Source: Neoarius graeffei
Lineage: Eukaryota > Chordata > Actinopteri > Siluriformes > Ariidae
Reading direction: 5' to 3'
DNA length: 64,000 nucleotides
NCBI RefSeq assembly: GCF_027579695.1
Contig: NC_083586.1
Location: 1,317,001-1,381,000 of the forward strand
Shown: positions 61,680 to 64,000 of the stretch, piece by piece
Layout of the letters: each line of letters starts with the position of its first letter
How positions within the stretch are numbered: the first letter of the stretch is position 1
The notes under the pieces: generated by a model
Database searches by the model: none
Told to the model about the DNA's origin: nothing
What the model saw: the letters and a program-made list of their open reading frames with translations, nothing else
Position numbers and translations under genes: made by a program

Positions 61680-63760
61680 ATGGCTGCACAAAGTGAGTCA
61701 TGTTAGCTTCATGGCTGCACAAAATGATTTCTGTTCGCTTAATGGCTGCACAAAATGATTCCTGTTAGCTTCATGGCTGCACAAAGTGAGTCATGTTAGC
61801 TTCATGGCTCCACAAATTGAGTCATGTTAGCTTCATTGCTGCACAAATTGAGTCATGTTAGCTTCATGGCTGCACAAAGTGAGTCATGTTAGCTTCATGG
61901 CTGCACAAAATGATTCCTGTTAGCTTCATGGCTGCACAAAGTGAGTCATGTTAGCTTCATGGCTGCACAAATTGAGTCATGTTAGCTTCATGGCTGCACA
62001 AAGTGAGTCATGTTAGCTTCATGGCTGCACAAAATGATTCCTGTTAGCTTCATGGCTGCACAAATTGAGTCATGTTATCTTCATGGCTGCACAAAGTGAG
62101 TCATGTTAGCTTCATGGCTGCACAAAATGATTCCTGTTAGCTTCATGGCTGCACAAAGTGAGTCATGTTTGCTTCATGGCTGCACAAAGTGAGTAGTGTA
62201 AACTTCATGTCTGCACAAAGTGAGTCATGTTAGCTTCATAGCTGCACAAAGTGATTCGTGTTAGCTTCATAGCTGCTCAAAGTGAGTCATGTTAGCTTCA
62301 TGGCTGCACAAACTGATTCATGTTATCTTCATGGCTGCACTAAGTGAGTCGTGTAAACTTCACGGCTGCACAAAGTGAGTCATGTTAGCTTCATAGCTGC
62401 ACAAAGTGATTCATGTTAGCTTCATAGCTGCACAAAGTGATTCATGTTAGCTTCATAGCTGCACAAAGTGATTCATGTTAGCTTCATAGCTGCCCAAAGT
62501 GATTCATCTTAGCTTTGTAGCTGCACAAAGTGATTCATGTTAGCTTCGTAGCTGCACAAAGTGATTCATGTTAGCTTCGTAGCTGCACAAAGTGAATCAT
62601 GTTAGCTTCGTAGCTGCACAAAGTGATTCATGTTAGCTTCAAAGCTGCACAAAATGATTCATGTTTGATTCATGTTAGATTCATAGCTGCACAAAGTGAT
62701 TCATGTTAGCTTCATGACTGCCCAAAGTGATTCATGTTAGCTTCGTAGCTGCCCAAAGTGATTCATGTTAGCTTCGTAGCTGCACAAAGTGATTCATGTT
62801 AACATCATGGCTGCACAAAGTGAGTAATGTTAGCTTCAAGGCTGCACAAAGTGAGTCACGTTAGCTTCATGATTGCACAAAGTGAGTCATGTTAGCTTCA
62901 TGATTGCACAAAGTGAGTCATGTTAGCTTCATCACTGTACAAATTGAGTCATGTTAGCTTCATGGCTGCACAAAATGATTCCTGTTAGCTTCATGGCTGC
63001 ACAAAGTGAGTCATGTTAGCTTCATCACTGTACAAATTGAGTCATGTTAGCTTTATGGCTGCACAAAGTGAGTCATGTTAGCTTCATGGCTGCACAAAAT
63101 GATTTCTGTTCGCTTCATGGCTGCACAAAATGATTCCTGTTAGCTTCATGGCTCCACAAATTGAGTCATGTTAGCTTCATGGCTGCACAAATTGAGTCAT
63201 GTTAGCTTCATGGCTGCACAAAGTGAGTCATGTTACCTTCATGGCTGCACAAAATGATTCCTGTTAGCTTCATGGCTGCACAAAGTGAGTCATGTTAGCT
63301 TCATGGCTGCACAAAGTGAGTCATGTTAGCTTCATGGCTGCACAAAATGATTCCTGTTAGCTTCATGGCTGCACAAATTGAGTCATGTTATCTTCATGGC
63401 TGCACAAAGTGAGTCATGTTAGCTTCATGGCTGCACAAAATGATTCCTGTTAGCTTCATGGCTGCACAAAGTGAGTCATGTTTGCTTCATGGCTGCACAA
63501 AGTGAGTAGTGTAAACTTCATGTCTGCACAAAGTGAGTCATGTTAGCTTCATAGCTGCACAAAGTGATTCGTGTTAGCTTCATAGCTGCTCAAAGTGAGT
63601 CATGTTAGCTTCATGGCTGCACAAACTGATTCATGTTAGCTTCATAGCTGCACAAAGTGAGTCATGTTATCTTCATGGCTGCACTAAGTGAGTCGTGTAA
63701 ACTTCACGGCTGCACAAAGTGAGTCATGTTAGCTTCATAGCTGCACAAAGTGATTCATGT
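61680..63760 (+). repeat. Higher-order repeat of about 1.3-1.4 kb
   Basis: AAAATGATTTCTGTTCGCTT at 61,721-61,726 matches the copy at 63,096 (about 1375 bp). GAGTAGTGTAAACTTCATG is at 62,191 and 63,504 (1313 bp), and GTGTAAACTTCACGG at 62,351 and 63,695 (1344 bp). The differences are whole numbers of units. Confidence 0.7.
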
Positions 63761-64000
63761 TAGCTTCATAGCTGCACAAAGTGATTCATGTTACCTTCAT
63801 GGCTGCACTAAGTGAGTCATGTTAGCTTAATGGCTGCACAAAGTAAATCATGTTAGCTTCATGGCTGCACAAAGTGAGTCATGTTAGCTTCATGGCTGCA
63901 CAAAGTGAGTCATGTTAGCTTCATGGCTGCACAAATTGAGTCATGTTAGCTTCATGGCTGCACAAATTGAGTCATGTTAGCTTCATGGCTGCACAGAGTG

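Larger units (their letters stand above)
27438..64000 (+). repeat. 31-bp satellite array, right segment (runs off the window)
   Basis: The same 31-bp unit in the same orientation continues for 36.6 kb, about 1,180 units by length, to the window edge. Regional variant classes are clear. GAGTCATTTT units cluster at 28.7-35.5 kb, GCGCAAAGTG and short CACAAGTGAG units at 52.8-58 kb, and CACAAATTGAG and AAAATGATTCCTG units at 60.5-64 kb. This shows local homogenisation. Apart from the hAT no other insertion was seen, and no unit is inverted. Confidence 0.98.

Noticed and set aside
16809..64000. CRISPR-like array of about 30-bp repeats
   Set aside because: Units abut directly with no unique spacers, and the surroundings are clearly eukaryotic. 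It is a satellite.
16809..64000. Repetitive protein-coding exon
   Set aside because: The 31-bp period shifts the frame each unit, and stops (TAG in GTTAGC, TGA in GTGAGTCA) close every frame within one or a few units.

Overview
This window is vertebrate nuclear DNA, almost certainly from a teleost fish. The evidence is a replication-dependent histone gene cluster with metazoan 3' stem-loops, a Penelope-like retroelement, fish-type LINE and tRNA-derived SINE copies, THAP- and hAT-type DNA transposons, and a very long tandem satellite. One SINE resembles families I know from catfishes and other teleosts, but I cannot fix the species.

Layout. 1-9.4 kb is a repeat graveyard: a frameshifted 3' end of a Penelope-like element with a GIY-YIG domain, LINE fragments, two SINEs (one with a clean 12-bp target duplication), two decayed tRNA-like sequences (His and Arg type), a broken LINE with endonuclease and reverse transcriptase parts, and a 1.2-kb inverted-repeat transposon that keeps half of a THAP zinc-finger domain on the minus strand. 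9.4-11.4 kb has no recognisable gene.

11.4-16.2 kb is a compact quintet of intronless histone genes: H4 and H2B on the plus strand, then H3.2, H2A and linker H1 on the minus strand. Each is intact and each is followed within about 40 bases by the same 16-base stem-loop that processes non-polyadenylated histone mRNA. Together they supply one full set of S-phase histones.

16.8 kb to the window end is one satellite array with a 31-bp unit, always in the same orientation, at least 43 kb long (about 1,400 units by length) and continuing past the edge. The main unit type contains TGAGTCAT, an exact AP-1 (TRE) core, once per 31 bp, or about three helical turns. The array is organised into several local higher-order repeats (about 0.57, 1.2, 1.4, 2.2, 3.4-3.8 and 3.8 kb). 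Some are marked by a 42-bp variant unit with an extra 11 bp.

The array is split at 23,595 by a 3,835-bp hAT transposon with 16-bp terminal repeats, an 8-bp target duplication (CTTCATGG, taken from the satellite unit) and an uninterrupted two-exon transposase gene of about 795 codons. That hAT itself carries a 354-bp fold-back element with its own 8-bp duplication (GTTCCGCC). The core of the fold-back is a perfect 97-bp palindrome. The result is a three-level nest: fold-back in hAT in satellite.

The most notable features are the AP-1-bearing satellite next to a histone cluster, its layered higher-order structure, and the nested, possibly still mobile hAT.
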